From contig NZ_CP133594.1 of assembly GCF_031312535.1 (NCBI RefSeq), positions 1,903,934 through 1,967,933 of the forward strand: a stretch of DNA of 64,000 nucleotides, read 5' to 3'. A program made the position numbers and the translations under genes. Positions 51,541-61,798 of this stretch are shown here, piece by piece. The notes below the pieces were generated by a model. The model saw nothing but the letters and a program-made list of their open reading frames with translations, was not told the origin of the DNA and searched no databases. Source of the stretch: Methanolobus mangrovi (lineage in GTDB: Archaea; Halobacteriota; Methanosarcinia; Methanosarcinales; Methanosarcinaceae). Numbering within the stretch: position 1 is the first letter of the stretch; each line of letters begins with the position of its first letter.

Positions 51541-52068
51541 CTGAACAGAATATCCATAAGGAATGCTGAAAAGAGTGACATCGAAGGAATACTGCTCATT
51601 GAACTGGATTCATTCCACGATAACATAGCAGAATGCAGGGATGTATTCCTTGATAGAATGAAGGTATTCCCGGAAGGTTTTCTGGTGATGGAGATTGACA
51701 GAGAGATTGCCGGTTATATTTCCTCGGAGATGTGGGAATACTCTGAAAATATCGATACGGACAGGTTTTGCCTGAACCATACAATAAGAGAAGTTCACAT
51801 AAGGGGCGGCTCAGAACTCTACATCTCATCCATAGGAATCCTTAAAAAATATCGTGGAAAAGGCTATGGAAAAATGCTGTTCTCAGAATTGGTAGAACAA
51901 ATTCGCAGCAAGTATAAAATAACCAGCATAATTCTCATAGTTTCTGTGAACTGGGATGCTGCAAGGAAAATATACGAAAACAATGGATTCCTGGAGATTC
52001 AGAGAATAAACGGTTTTTTTGAGGACGATGAAAATTCCGATGCAATTGTGATGAGAAAATATCTCTGA
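51541..52068 (+). CDS. GNAT-family N-acetyltransferase, possible CTG start
   Basis: The GNAT core includes RGGSELYISSIGILKKYRGKGYGKMLF (acetyl-CoA loop) and NWDAARKIYENNGF. ATG 51658 would omit the first strand and helix, which lie in the same frame upstream (RISIRNAEKSDIEGILLI). That extension has no ATG, GTG or TTG before a TAG at 51520-51522. CTG 51541 follows GGTGATTC, and TTTTAATAC about 51501-51509 would place transcription near 51530, so a CTG start with short leader is my choice (175 residues). Substrate unknown; some members are RimI-like protein acetyltransferases. Confidence 0.7.
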   Translation: MNRISIRNAEKSDIEGILLIELDSFHDNIAECRDVFLDRMKVFPEGFLVMEIDREIAGYISSEMWEYSENIDTDRFCLNHTIREVHIRGGSELYISSIGILKKYRGKGYGKMLFSELVEQIRSKYKITSIILIVSVNWDAARKIYENNGFLEIQRINGFFEDDENSDAIVMRKYL

Positions 52069-52090
52069 ATATGCAAATGCAGTTTTTCTA

Positions 52091-52621
52091 TTATTTGCTT
52101 TTTTTAGTTTCCATTTCCCACATTTCTATGAAATTGTCGAGCAACCTGTCAAAGAAGCTACCCTTATACGTGATTATAAGCTCTGCAACCTTTTCAGGCC
52201 CTATGACCTCAAAATTGCTTTCTCTTCCATGAACTGTTTTTTTCACAATCCCGGTTGCTACAAGTTTATTGAGATGCCACGAAACCGTAGATGGAGACAG
52301 ACCGATGGCTGAAGAAAGGTCTTTATTGTTCATACCCGGGTCCTCCATAAGACTTATCAGAATATGCCTGCAAGCTTTTTTTCTTAAAAATGATAGGACT
52401 TTACGGTCATTGCCATCCAGTTCCTTGTCCTTGATAAAATAGCGGACGAACTGCTCATCCCTGAGTGCTGATATCAGGTTTTTCTTTTCCATGTAGTGAA
52501 GATGATACTGCAGATTCCCGATTGCCATATCAAGAATTCTTTCCAGTTCACGGAGGTGTATTCCCGGTGACCTTTGAATTGTTTCGAATATCCTTTTCCG
52601 GGTATCCAGCTCAAGTTCCAT
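52091..52621 (-). CDS. Double winged-helix transcriptional regulator (ArsR-like)
   Basis: 176 residues with two winged-helix domains. The first is GIHLRELERILDMAIGNLQYHLHYMEKKNLI (about 20-50) and the second NNKDLSSAIGLSPSTVSWHLNKLVATGIVKK (about 98-128), both with the strand-turn-strand wing. The combination is known in archaeal regulators of membrane or envelope genes. It overlaps no other gene; the membrane protein gene lies 7 bp upstream on the same strand and is probably in the operon. Confidence 0.88.
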   Translation of the reverse strand: MELELDTRKRIFETIQRSPGIHLRELERILDMAIGNLQYHLHYMEKKNLISALRDEQFVRYFIKDKELDGNDRKVLSFLRKKACRHILISLMEDPGMNNKDLSSAIGLSPSTVSWHLNKLVATGIVKKTVHGRESNFEVIGPEKVAELIITYKGSFFDRLLDNFIEMWEMETKKSK

Positions 52622-52628
52622 TTCAAAC

Positions 52629-52898
52629 CTACTCTTTTGTCAGCATAGCAAAGAACAACAACAACAATACCGCAAAATTCAGAATACTGCTCCATATCTC
52701 AAAACTATCCCCCATAGCCGGGAAAAAAGACTCAGTTGAATCCAGGAATCCCATGAGGAAATAAGCAAAGAAAGCTGCTGTAACCATTAACAATTTCCTT
52801 CTGTGCTCCCTGAGATAAGCAGAAAGGGATATTATGAAAAGAATTAAAGCCAGCAGGCTTGATAGCAGAACTATCACATTGTCAGGTTCCATTTCCAT
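52629..52898 (-). CDS. Small membrane protein, operon partner of the regulator
   Basis: 89 residues with three hydrophobic spans (about 8-26, 36-52 and 67-85) and a basic loop (REHRRK). The spacing to the following regulator gene (7 bp) indicates cotranscription. Such small three-helix proteins are often found beside double winged-helix regulators in Methanosarcinaceae. It may sense membrane signals, but nothing shows this. Confidence 0.75.
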   Translation of the reverse strand: MEMEPDNVIVLLSSLLALILFIISLSAYLREHRRKLLMVTAAFFAYFLMGFLDSTESFFPAMGDSFEIWSSILNFAVLLLLFFAMLTKE

Positions 52899-52950
52899 AC
52901 GAGAAGATCACCCCTGTGTAAAATAGAAAAGAAAGACAATTGTCTTCCTT

Positions 52951-53778
52951 TTATTCAGTAAGTATCTCCACAAGTTCCAGTCTTTCATCGCCTTCGGTCA
53001 CAGCCACTTCCAGAAGCAGGCCAACACCGCTTGCATAAAACTTATGTTCCTCGATTCCAGGTTCAAGTGGCGTCCATTCCTTTGTTTGCAGACAGTTATC
53101 AAATGATCCATATTCAACTGTAACTGATGCATCAAGGCTCAGCACCTCAGCCATATCCTCTGCCTCACCCTCATAGTATTCCTGCTTGTAGACATCACCG
53201 ACCTGTGGGTCTGCTTCCATCAGGATTCCCGGTTCTGCACCATCAACACCTGCTTCCCAGGAACCGGCTATGCTCACGATTTCACCATCCTCGTATTCCC
53301 TGGATTCCTCCCCGAAATACCAGACATTTCCTTCATTATCATTGGCGTACCAGTCAAGTGTATCCTCAATGAGTTCACCATCTTCCCATTCTCTTTCCCT
53401 GACAACGATGGTTGTCACGCCAAGTATCTCCTTTGTCTGGTCTGTAACATACATCTCTACCCGGATGTCTTCACCATCAGATTCACCCTCCAGAACAAAT
53501 GTTGTGCCAACGGCCAACGGGAAATATGGATTAGGAATTCCATCAGTAAAATCTGCAGGATCTATTACAGAATCTGACGCTTCACCATTTTCCTCCATAG
53601 CATCATCCACATATGCAGATTCTTCTGTATCCTCTGCACCCGTCGTCTCAACTGTTTCCTCTTCCATTATACCTTCATCAGATGTATCCTCTGAGGAGGT
53701 ATCAGTACATCCGGATACCATTACAAGTGCCACTCCCAGAAGAAGCACTATTAAAAGTCTCATTATTCTATGTTTCAC
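52951..53778 (-). CDS. Surface lipoprotein of unknown function
   Basis: 275 residues. Lipobox VSGC with Cys24, a very acidic linker to about residue 75, then a soluble strand-rich domain (NPYFPLAVGTTFVLEG, LDWYANDNEGNVWYFGEESREYEDGEI, GSWEAGVDGAEPGILMEADPQVGDVYKQEYYEGEAED). This pattern is shared by a group of lipoproteins with a conserved FPL.pGttfvYeg core; I do not know a function. Protein is outside the membrane, lipid anchored. Confidence 0.8.
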   Translation of the reverse strand: MKHRIMRLLIVLLLGVALVMVSGCTDTSSEDTSDEGIMEEETVETTGAEDTEESAYVDDAMEENGEASDSVIDPADFTDGIPNPYFPLAVGTTFVLEGESDGEDIRVEMYVTDQTKEILGVTTIVVREREWEDGELIEDTLDWYANDNEGNVWYFGEESREYEDGEIVSIAGSWEAGVDGAEPGILMEADPQVGDVYKQEYYEGEAEDMAEVLSLDASVTVEYGSFDNCLQTKEWTPLEPGIEEHKFYASGVGLLLEVAVTEGDERLELVEILTE

Positions 53779-53994
53779 ACTAAGCCTCCCTTTCTTCCCT
53801 GACAGAAAAAAGTTACTATATTAAGATTATTGCTGGCTTATATTAACGATTCTGGTACAGGCATCGAATAATAATACAAACTTCGAACTATTGAAAAATA
53901 AATGATGAACTGAAAATGAACGAAATACCTTCAAAATCACACACACTATGCAGTTAATTATTTACATATACCAGACAATAACATCATTGAGAAT

Positions 53995-54648
53995 ATGAAC
54001 GATGAAGTAGAAGTAGTATGTCCATCATGCTCACCTAAGATGAGTGTGCTGCATGATGTTTTAAAAACAGGCCAGAACACAATAGTCCAGTGCCAGGAAT
54101 GCGGGAATGTTCATCCGGCCAAATTTGAAAAACCAAAAACATTCAACATAAAGGTAATAATCAGTAAGGGTGACCAATCTTTCACCCAGATGACCAAAAT
54201 GACATCAGAAGATAATCTCAGCGTAGATGACGAGATAATTGTCGATGACGGTGAATCTGATGAGGTATATCCTGTTTTAGTAACTGCTCTTGAGTGCGCA
54301 GACAAGAGGCCTAAAATAGCAAATGCTGCAGATATAAACACTATCTGGGGCAGGGCTATTGACGAAGTTGTCGTTAAAATTGCCATCCATAGGGGAAAAA
54401 CTACAGAAGCCCTGCAAAAAAGAGTCCCCGGAGGATATGAATTTATCGTCGGGAAAGAAGAAGAAGTGGACAGGACAAAAATAAGGGTCAAAAAGATCAA
54501 GGTAAGGGATGGCAGTCTCGAATCACGTACCGGCACAGCAGTGGAAGCAAAGTTCATCAAAAGGATATTTGCAGAAGAAGCGGTGAAGAGAAGCTGGGGA
54601 GAAGGAAGAACTGCATGGAGTATGAAAGGAAGAGGGCGCTCCTGGTAA
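53995..54648 (+). CDS. HVO_0476-family zinc-finger protein
   Basis: 217 residues. N-terminal zinc ribbon (VCPSCSPKM and QCQECGNVH), a middle beta domain (VDDEIIVDDGESDEVYPVLVTALEC), and a C-terminal basic domain ending [17 protein letters not shown]. Matches the archaeal HVO_0476 family, unknown function but likely nucleic-acid or ribosome binding. Its last 34 bp overlap the pcm gene. Confidence 0.85.
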   Translation: MNDEVEVVCPSCSPKMSVLHDVLKTGQNTIVQCQECGNVHPAKFEKPKTFNIKVIISKGDQSFTQMTKMTSEDNLSVDDEIIVDDGESDEVYPVLVTALECADKRPKIANAADINTIWGRAIDEVVVKIAIHRGKTTEALQKRVPGGYEFIVGKEEEVDRTKIRVKKIKVRDGSLESRTGTAVEAKFIKRIFAEEAVKRSWGEGRTAWSMKGRGRSW

Positions 54649-55283
54649 AGTCCCTCAAAGAACAAAATATCAGTGATAAAACACTAAGTGCAATGATGAA
54701 GGTACCTAGACATCTTTTCGTACCTTCTGTACATATGTCACAGGCTTATGTTGACAGCCCATTGCCGATAGGGCATGCCCAGACAATATCAGCACCGCAC
54801 ATGGTTGCCATGATGTGCGATCTTCTTGAACTTCAGGAAGGACAAAAAGTACTTGAAATTGGTGCCGGCTCAGGGTATAATGCAGCAGTAATGGCAGAAA
54901 TTATCGGTCAAAAAGGAAAGATATACTCTATTGAACGTCTTGAAAAGCTGGCTGTTTTTGCATGGGAGAATCTGGAAAGAGCCGGATACTCCAATGTGGA
55001 AGTTATATTGGGCGATGGTTCCCTTGGCTATCCTGACCATGCACCCTATGACCGTATATGTGTAACAGCATCGGCACCCGATACACCTAAACCACTTATA
55101 GAACAGCTGAAGCCGGGAGGTATTATGGTGCTTCCGGAAGGAGAGGGCTACCAGCGTCTGTACATCATCAGGAAGTCCATGGACGGGGAGGTCACAAAGC
55201 AGGACTGGGGAGGGGTGATCTTTGTGCCTCTTATAGGACATCATGGTTTCAAGATATACAATAGCCGCAGGGGACAAAAGTAG
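54615..55283 (+). CDS. pcm: Protein-L-isoaspartate O-methyltransferase
   Basis: 222 residues. Family motifs: VPRHLFVP near residue 30, [22 protein letters not shown]-binding [18 protein letters not shown] and [35 protein letters not shown]. It methylates damaged isoaspartate to start repair. The start overlaps the HVO_0476-type gene by 34 bp, so the two are coupled. Confidence 0.96.
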   Translation: MEYERKRALLVKSLKEQNISDKTLSAMMKVPRHLFVPSVHMSQAYVDSPLPIGHAQTISAPHMVAMMCDLLELQEGQKVLEIGAGSGYNAAVMAEIIGQKGKIYSIERLEKLAVFAWENLERAGYSNVEVILGDGSLGYPDHAPYDRICVTASAPDTPKPLIEQLKPGGIMVLPEGEGYQRLYIIRKSMDGEVTKQDWGGVIFVPLIGHHGFKIYNSRRGQK

Positions 55284-55369
55284 AGGCAACTCACTACGAA
55301 ACTATTTTTAATATTGGTGCATTCAGAACAGCGCATTTTATAATAATCTTTTTTCGATGTGAGAGAACG

Positions 55370-58300
55370 ATGTCCTCAAAAAATGAAAAATGGCAATTCT
55401 GGATAGACAGAGGAGGTACATTCACCGATATTGTTGCCCGCAAACCCGACGGACGACTGATTGCACATAAGCTTCTGTCAGTGGACCCGGAACATTATGC
55501 AGATGCTGCAATGCACGGTATCAGGACCTTACTTGGAATAGAAACCGAATCCACGATGCCAACGGAGATCATATCGTCAATCAAGATGGGAACCACTGTT
55601 GGAACTAATGCATTGCTTGAACGTAAAGGAGAGCCAACAGCACTTGTTATTACAGAAGGCTTCAGGGATTCACTGAGGATTGGATACCAGAACAGGCCTG
55701 ATATCTTTGCTTTGAAAATTGAACTGCCGGACCTGCTCTATGATGAGGTCATCGAGATAAGGGAACGCTACAGTGCATCAGGTGAAGAACTGGTTGCCCT
55801 TGATGTGGAGGATGCCAGGAAGGGACTTGAAAGGATATATTCCCATGGAATACGCTCGCTTGCCATCGTCCTTATGCATGCATACCGTTATCCTGAACAT
55901 GAACTTCAGCTCAGGAAAATTGCAGAGGATATCGGTTTTACCCAGATATCACTTTCACACGAAGTCAGCCCTTTGATGAAGCTTATAAGCAGCGGAGAGA
56001 CAACTGTTGTAGATGCTTATCTTTCCCCGGTGCTGCGAAGATATATAGACATGATAGGCGACACTCTTGAAGCCGGCGGAGATAATACAAAGCTAATGTT
56101 CATGCAGTCCAACGGCGGACTGGTGGAAGCTGCACAGTTCAAAGGAAAGGACTGTATTCTTTCAGGACCAGCCGGAGGAATAGTTGGAGCTGTGGAAACA
56201 TCCGTAATGGCAGGCTTTGAGAAAGTTGTGACTTTTGATATGGGGGGAACATCCACTGATGTAGCCCATTACAACGGAGAATATGAGAGGAGTTTTGAGA
56301 CAGAAGTTGCAGGCGTTCACCTGCGCTCACCCATGCTTTATATTCATACAGTGGCAGCGGGTGGAGGTTCCATACTTCATTTCGATGCAGGGAGATTCAG
56401 GGTTGGACCGGATTCCGCAGGTTCTGAGCCGGGACCTGCTTGTTACCGTAAGGGCGGACCACTCACAATTACCGACTGTAACCTGATGCTCGGAAAGATA
56501 GATCCACAGCATTTCCCACATGTATTCGGCCACAGTGCAGACATGCCACTTGATACTGTTGCTGTGAAGAGGAAGTTCTCAGCCCTTGCAGAAGAGGTCA
56601 GTATATTTACTGGGGAGAAGCACAGTGCTGAGCAGGTTGCCGAAGGATTCCTGAAAATTGCCATTGAGAACATGGCAAATGCCGTCAAAAGAATATCCAT
56701 CCAGCGTGGGTATGACATAAAGGATTACGCCCTTTGCTGCTTTGGAGGAGCGGGGGCTCAGCATGCATGTGGTGTCGCGGATGCTCTTGGAATTAAGAGA
56801 ATATTGATACATCCCTTTGCAGGAGTGCTTTCTGCATACGGAATGGGACTTGCGGACCAGCGTATAATGAAAGAACATGCTGTGGAAAAGAAACTTGGAA
56901 GAGAACTTATAGCAGAAATCCGGGCCATTGCTGCTGAACTGGAAAAAAGCGGCCGGGAAGAGATGCTCATGCAGGGCGTTTCAGATATGGATATAAGTGC
57001 ACTGCATAAGGTCCATGTCAAGTATCAGGATGCTGGAACTTCTATTATTGTTGACCTTGGGAACGAGGAAGAGATCAGGAACCACTTTGAAAATGAGCAT
57101 AAGAGCCGTTTTGGCTTTACCATGGAAAACAAGGAACTTGTGATAGAGGCGGTTTCCACTGAGGTTATTGGTGCAGGAGAATCTATGCAGGAATCCAAAA
57201 TAGTGGATGTTATCATGGAGAAAGCAGGCAAGCTACCTGATACCACCATGTACACCTGCGGTGCTTTTCACAGCACACCTGTTTACAGGAGGGAAGAACT
57301 TGTTACCGGAACGGAAACCGGGGTTATTGGACCTGCTATTATCGTGGAAACAAATACTACTGTTGTAATCGAACCGGGATGGAAGGCCGAGATTACGGAT
57401 AATAAGGAACTGGTGCTTGAAAGGACTATACCCCTGCCTAAGAGGGAATCTGTTGATACTGAAGCAGACCCGGTGATGCTTGAGATATTCAATAACAGGT
57501 TCATGTCCATTGCACAGCAGATGGGATACACACTCCAGAATACATCTTATTCTGTGAATATCAAGGAGAGGCTTGACTTCTCATGTGCCCTTTTTGACGA
57601 GGCCGGGAATCTAATTGCCAACGCGCCTCACATACCTGTGCATCTTGGATCTATGGGGGAAGGTGTCAGGTCGATAATCAGGAAATTCCCAGATATGGAA
57701 TCAGGAGATGTTTTTATGCTCAATTCTCCCTTTGAAGGCGGGACGCATCTCCCTGATATTACGGTCGTTACTCCTGTTTTCCGTGAAGGCAGGGTTGCAT
57801 TCTATGTGGCTTCAAGGGGGCATCATGCGGATATTGGAGGAATTACACCGGGGTCCATTCCACCGGAAAGCAGGCATATCGAGGAGGAGGGCGTGCTGAC
57901 CAGTGGGCAGAAGATAGTCTGGCAGGGGAAGTTCCTTGAAAATGAGATGAAAGAGTGGCTGGCTTCGGGAAAATATCCGGCACGTAATCCATTCCAGAAT
58001 ATAGCGGACCTGAAGGCACAGGTTGCCGCCAATGAGAAGGGCGCCAGGGAGCTTGAAAAGCTTGTTGAACATTTTTCCATGGAAACGGTACAGGCATACA
58101 TGCAGCATGTGATGGATAATGCGGAAGAGTCGGTGAGAAGGGTTATCGAGGTCCTTAAGGACGGGGAATACTCACTTTCCTTTGATGACGGGACAGTTAT
58201 CCATGTGAGGGTTAACATTGACCACATGGAAAGGACAGCACACATCGATTTCACCGGAACTTCCAGGCAGCATCCAGGTAATATGAATGCTCCGGTGGCT

Positions 58301-59020
58301 GTGTGCAAGGCGGCTGTTCTCTATGTGTTCAGGTCGCTCGTGGAGAAGGATATTCCGCTTAATGAAGGATGCATGCGACCGCTTATGCTTACGATTCCTG
58401 AAAAGAGCATACTGAACCCTGAATATCCTGCGGCTGTGGTGGCAGGGAATGTTGAGACTTCGCAGTACATCGTTGATGCGCTTTTCGGAGCGCTGGGTGT
58501 GATGGCAGGGTCGCAGGGTACGATGAACAATTTCACTTTCGGGGATGAGGAGTTCCAGTATTATGAGACCATTTGCGGTGGTTCCGGTGCAGGGGATGGT
58601 TTTGATGGAACTAATGCTGTGCAGACCCATATGACAAATTCAAGGATAACCGACCCTGAGGTGCTGGAATGGAGATTCCCTGTGAGGCTGGAAGAGTTCT
58701 CTGTCAGGAAAGGAAGCGGCGGTGGAGGAGAATATAGCGGTGGATGTGGAGTTGTGAGAAAGATACGGTTCCTCAGGCCTATGAGAGCAGCTATTATTTC
58801 TAGCCACAGGAAAATCCCACCGGCAGGTTTGAATGGTGGAGAGAACGGAAAGGTGGGGCACAATTATGTTGTCAGAGCTGGAGAGATTATGAACGCTGAC
58901 GGAAAGATTGAGGAACTTGAAGGAAGAGCACTTGTTGATATGAATAAGGGAGACCTGTTCGTGGTGGAGACACCCGGAGCAGGTGGGTTTGGTCAAAGAA
59001 GAAAAGAAAGTATTAAGTAA
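55370..59020 (+). CDS. ATP-dependent 5-oxoprolinase (fused HyuA and HyuB)
   Basis: 1216 residues. Residues 8 to ~680 are the HyuA/ATPase half ([77 protein letters not shown]), and residues ~700-1216 are the HyuB half ([86 protein letters not shown]). The fusion is typical of eukaryote-type 5-oxoprolinase, while many archaea have separate subunits. It opens 5-oxoproline to glutamate using ATP, or acts on hydantoins. The gene ends 71 bp before the nuclease gene and may have come from bacteria. Confidence 0.9.
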   Translation: MSSKNEKWQFWIDRGGTFTDIVARKPDGRLIAHKLLSVDPEHYADAAMHGIRTLLGIETESTMPTEIISSIKMGTTVGTNALLERKGEPTALVITEGFRDSLRIGYQNRPDIFALKIELPDLLYDEVIEIRERYSASGEELVALDVEDARKGLERIYSHGIRSLAIVLMHAYRYPEHELQLRKIAEDIGFTQISLSHEVSPLMKLISSGETTVVDAYLSPVLRRYIDMIGDTLEAGGDNTKLMFMQSNGGLVEAAQFKGKDCILSGPAGGIVGAVETSVMAGFEKVVTFDMGGTSTDVAHYNGEYERSFETEVAGVHLRSPMLYIHTVAAGGGSILHFDAGRFRVGPDSAGSEPGPACYRKGGPLTITDCNLMLGKIDPQHFPHVFGHSADMPLDTVAVKRKFSALAEEVSIFTGEKHSAEQVAEGFLKIAIENMANAVKRISIQRGYDIKDYALCCFGGAGAQHACGVADALGIKRILIHPFAGVLSAYGMGLADQRIMKEHAVEKKLGRELIAEIRAIAAELEKSGREEMLMQGVSDMDISALHKVHVKYQDAGTSIIVDLGNEEEIRNHFENEHKSRFGFTMENKELVIEAVSTEVIGAGESMQESKIVDVIMEKAGKLPDTTMYTCGAFHSTPVYRREELVTGTETGVIGPAIIVETNTTVVIEPGWKAEITDNKELVLERTIPLPKRESVDTEADPVMLEIFNNRFMSIAQQMGYTLQNTSYSVNIKERLDFSCALFDEAGNLIANAPHIPVHLGSMGEGVRSIIRKFPDMESGDVFMLNSPFEGGTHLPDITVVTPVFREGRVAFYVASRGHHADIGGITPGSIPPESRHIEEEGVLTSGQKIVWQGKFLENEMKEWLASGKYPARNPFQNIADLKAQVAANEKGARELEKLVEHFSMETVQAYMQHVMDNAEESVRRVIEVLKDGEYSLSFDDGTVIHVRVNIDHMERTAHIDFTGTSRQHPGNMNAPVAVCKAAVLYVFRSLVEKDIPLNEGCMRPLMLTIPEKSILNPEYPAAVVAGNVETSQYIVDALFGALGVMAGSQGTMNNFTFGDEEFQYYETICGGSGAGDGFDGTNAVQTHMTNSRITDPEVLEWRFPVRLEEFSVRKGSGGGGEYSGGCGVVRKIRFLRPMRAAIISSHRKIPPAGLNGGENGKVGHNYVVRAGEIMNADGKIEELEGRALVDMNKGDLFVVETPGAGGFGQRRKESIK

Positions 59021-59091
59021 TGATAATTATAAAGCATCAGTGCATTTTATAGAATTATATAGATAAGAAGGGAAAGGCCGTTGTCAATAAT

Positions 59092-59550
59092 ATGAATTCT
59101 GCAAACAATATTAAAAAAGTCACTGTGAAAGGGGTGTTCATGATCAACATCTTCGGGAAAGCTGTTCCGGCTGTTATGCTTGAAGATGACGAAGGACTCC
59201 TGATGCCCATACACATAGGCCAGTCTGAGGCACTGTCTATCAATTCGGTGCTGAAGAGTGAGACTATGCCAAGGCCTATGACACACGATCTTATCCTGTC
59301 TATGCTGGTGCGTCTGGGTGCAGAGGTCGAGAGGGTACTGATAGATGAAAAGATCGACAACATCTACTACGGCAGGATAACGCTGAAAAAGGATGGCACA
59401 AGTATGGAGTTCGATGCACGGCCGAGTGATTGTATCGCTATTGCCCTGAGAAGCGATGCCGTCATTATGATCAGTGAAGAAGTTTTCAACAGCGATGCCA
59501 TCAGCAAGGATAATTTCCAGGGTTCCAGGGCAATTTCAGGATTCGCTTAA
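59092..59550 (+). CDS. Bifunctional nuclease-domain protein (DUF151)
   Basis: 152 residues. The family pattern is visible in VPAVMLEDDEGLLMPIHIGQSEALSINSVL, PRPMTHDLILSMLVRLGAEVERVLID and FDARPSDCIAIALRSDAVIMISEEVF. A related plant protein has RNase and DNase activity; archaeal members are uncharacterised. It lies between the oxoprolinase and DUF1614 genes, in the same direction. Confidence 0.9.
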   Translation: MNSANNIKKVTVKGVFMINIFGKAVPAVMLEDDEGLLMPIHIGQSEALSINSVLKSETMPRPMTHDLILSMLVRLGAEVERVLIDEKIDNIYYGRITLKKDGTSMEFDARPSDCIAIALRSDAVIMISEEVFNSDAISKDNFQGSRAISGFA

Positions 59551-59598
59551 GTTTACCTGACCCAAAAAAGTATATAGTGTCAACAAGGACAATATGCT

Positions 59599-60306
59599 AT
59601 GAGGCATCGGATATTCTATAATCCTTTTACTTTGATTTTTACGCTTATACTCACTTTTATCCTTGTATTCAGCATCTCTATTCTTTTCTTCGGTTTTGTG
59701 AGCACTGCATTTGCAAAGATAGGTTTCTCATGGAACGATGCACTTATCCTGCTTCTTGCATCCCTTATCGGAAGCAGTATCAACATACCCCTGAAAACTA
59801 TCGAGTCCGAGACACCCATCGAGAATCAGAAATACGTTAAGGTCTTCGGAGTTTCATACAGGATACCTTTCAAGCAGACATACAAAACAAAGACCACCAT
59901 AGCCATAAACGTAGGTGGAGCACTCATCCCCATAATAGTCTCCCTCTACCTGCTAAGCCTCTTCCCTGATGCGGCGATCTATGCCAGCTACGCTATCCTC
60001 ATAGTCACCCTGATTACAAAAAGCGTAGCAAGACCGGTAAAAGGCGTGGGCATCGTCTCTCCTGCACTACTCCCACCGATAGCCGCAGCCCTGAGTTCCA
60101 TTATAATTGTCTACACAACCCAGGTCCAGCACGAACTCATCTTCGCCATAGCCTACACCAGCGGCACCCTCGGCACCCTGATCGGTGCTGACCTGCTGAA
60201 CATGAGAGCCATCACAAAACTGGGCGCTCCTGTTGTGAGTATCGGCGGTGCAGGAACTTTTGACGGGGTGTTTCTGGCGGGAGTTATTGCGGTGTTGTTG
60301 GTTTGA
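59599..60306 (+). CDS. DUF1614 membrane protein
   Basis: 235 residues, about seven membrane spans. The motif SWNDALILLLASLIGSSINIPL and the second-half INVGGALIPIIVSLYLL ... KGVGIVSPALLPPIAAALSS ... SGTLGTLIGADLLNM ... SIGGAGTFDGVFLAGVIAVLL are characteristic. Function unknown. It is followed by a hairpin shared with the convergent methyltransferase gene. Confidence 0.88.
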   Translation: MRHRIFYNPFTLIFTLILTFILVFSISILFFGFVSTAFAKIGFSWNDALILLLASLIGSSINIPLKTIESETPIENQKYVKVFGVSYRIPFKQTYKTKTTIAINVGGALIPIIVSLYLLSLFPDAAIYASYAILIVTLITKSVARPVKGVGIVSPALLPPIAAALSSIIIVYTTQVQHELIFAIAYTSGTLGTLIGADLLNMRAITKLGAPVVSIGGAGTFDGVFLAGVIAVLLV

Positions 60307-60327
60307 TGTGAGAAAATTCATATCGAA

Positions 60328-60352
60328 CCTAGGTTTGACAGTCAAACTTGGG
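60328..60352. terminator. Bidirectional hairpin between convergent genes
   Basis: CCTAGGTTTG (60328-60337) and CAAACTTGGG (60343-60352) pair over ten positions, counting two G-U pairs, with loop ACAGT. TTTTC lies on the minus-strand side. Confidence 0.6.
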
Positions 60353-60424
60353 ATTCATACGAAAAATTGAGATCTGCCATGATCTACAGTACTAATATAG
60401 ATCATACTGCATCTGCAGCTTTTC

Positions 60425-61798
60425 TCAAACAGGCTCCCCCGGAATATCGCCCATGATCTCATACGATATCTTCCTGTACAGTGCCAGGTATTCCTCGGTG
60501 GGTTCCATGTCGTATTCAGAGCGGATGTTGTAGCATTTGTTGAAAGGCTTGCCTTCAGGCGGGGTTTTGAGGCGCTCGACATATTTAGCGTATATTTTAG
60601 CTACCAGTTTGTTGGCTTCTGAGAGCGTCAGGTGGGTTGCCATCTGTGCCATCTCACCCATGAACCGGGATTCCAGTCCGGAAGAATGATCAGGTGTACT
60701 TCCCAGGCGACCGGTTGGTCCTAACAGTATATTTCTTCCGCATACGGTATCCCCTATTGCCTGTGCAGCGGTTTCATAGAACATCATATCGGTGCAGATA
60801 CCTGCAGCATTCCAGTAGTATCTTGCAGTATAATAGTTCATATTTCTGGAAATAGCAAGTGATGCCATGTTGGATGCCCATAGTATCTCTTTAGCAGAAG
60901 ATGAACCTGTGTCAGCATGCACCGCACCGGATGCGTGTATGCTTGAGTGTGCCAATACTTTGGATTGTAAAGTCTCTGCCACATCTATGATTGCAAGTCC
61001 CTCAGGAGATCCGATGCATGGTCCTCCGTAAACAGGTACCTGGCCTGAAATATAGTGGTTGCCGTGTTCCTGGTGGTAGATGCATTTTGACAGGGTTTCA
61101 TAATCTACTTTCAGGTCATCCATATAGACTTCCTGGGGGTCAGCACTTGAATAAAGCTCATCTGAGGATACAAGTAAAGATGATGTAGTAAGAGTTGAAG
61201 TACTTGGACCCATAAGTGCAAGCCCTTCTCTTCCGGCTATCTTTGTAGCCAGTCTCTCATTTCTGGATGCTTTAAGTACTGCAAGCATCTCCAGCGGACT
61301 CTTGGGTTGTATATACTCCCCACCGAATTGTTTCATAGCTCCGCTGTAGATTCCCTGTACAACATTTTCCTGTACAGAACTTAAATTAATGTAAAGGAAA
61401 TTCTCCTCTGATACACTTCCCCCCATAGGCCCACCAATGATTATAGGTGGATATGATACCATAGGGTAGCGGTTTGGCACAACTACTTTCTCCTTGAGCC
61501 TTCCGATCTCAAGGGGATTTGTGGTGTTCAGGGCCTTTAAAATATCTTCTTCATCGATATTGATGATTCGCTGGGTGCTCCTGCAGAATATCCCTACGGA
61601 ATGAAGAAGCTCAATGCCTGCTTCAAAAACAGAATCTGCGACTTCAAGATCTTCTGGTACATAAACAGAAGGGTCATACTCTATTTCGTATTTAAGGGCC
61701 AGTTCCTCTGATTTTTTGAAAACTTTAATGTCATGCTCTCTTTCAGTCCGTTTTTCCCCATCGATAGCATATTTCAGGTACTTGTAGATGTTTTGCAT
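60425..61798 (-). CDS. MtmB-family (monomethylamine) corrinoid methyltransferase without pyrrolysine
   Basis: 457 residues from ATG 61798 (AAAAGGAG at ideal spacing; ATG 61804 is too close), the length of MtmB (458). Motifs follow MtmB closely: FEAGIELLHSVGIFC, GGPMGGSVSEENF, PKSPLEMLAV, QVPVYGG, AAQAIGDTVCGR and GLESRFMGEMAQ. In MtmB, pyrrolysine (UAG codon 202) lies in a Gly-Val-Pyl-Gly-Pro context; here the aligned sequence is ALMGP with an ordinary ATG Met196 (61213-61211), and the frame has no UAG. It is therefore a full-length, non-pyrrolysine homologue, probably acting on another methylated amine or quaternary-type substrate with a corrinoid protein. No corrinoid-protein gene is adjacent; the nearest partner is the divergent mtbA/mtaA-type gene. 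Confidence 0.9.
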   Translation of the reverse strand: MQNIYKYLKYAIDGEKRTEREHDIKVFKKSEELALKYEIEYDPSVYVPEDLEVADSVFEAGIELLHSVGIFCRSTQRIINIDEEDILKALNTTNPLEIGRLKEKVVVPNRYPMVSYPPIIIGGPMGGSVSEENFLYINLSSVQENVVQGIYSGAMKQFGGEYIQPKSPLEMLAVLKASRNERLATKIAGREGLALMGPSTSTLTTSSLLVSSDELYSSADPQEVYMDDLKVDYETLSKCIYHQEHGNHYISGQVPVYGGPCIGSPEGLAIIDVAETLQSKVLAHSSIHASGAVHADTGSSSAKEILWASNMASLAISRNMNYYTARYYWNAAGICTDMMFYETAAQAIGDTVCGRNILLGPTGRLGSTPDHSSGLESRFMGEMAQMATHLTLSEANKLVAKIYAKYVERLKTPPEGKPFNKCYNIRSEYDMEPTEEYLALYRKISYEIMGDIPGEPV

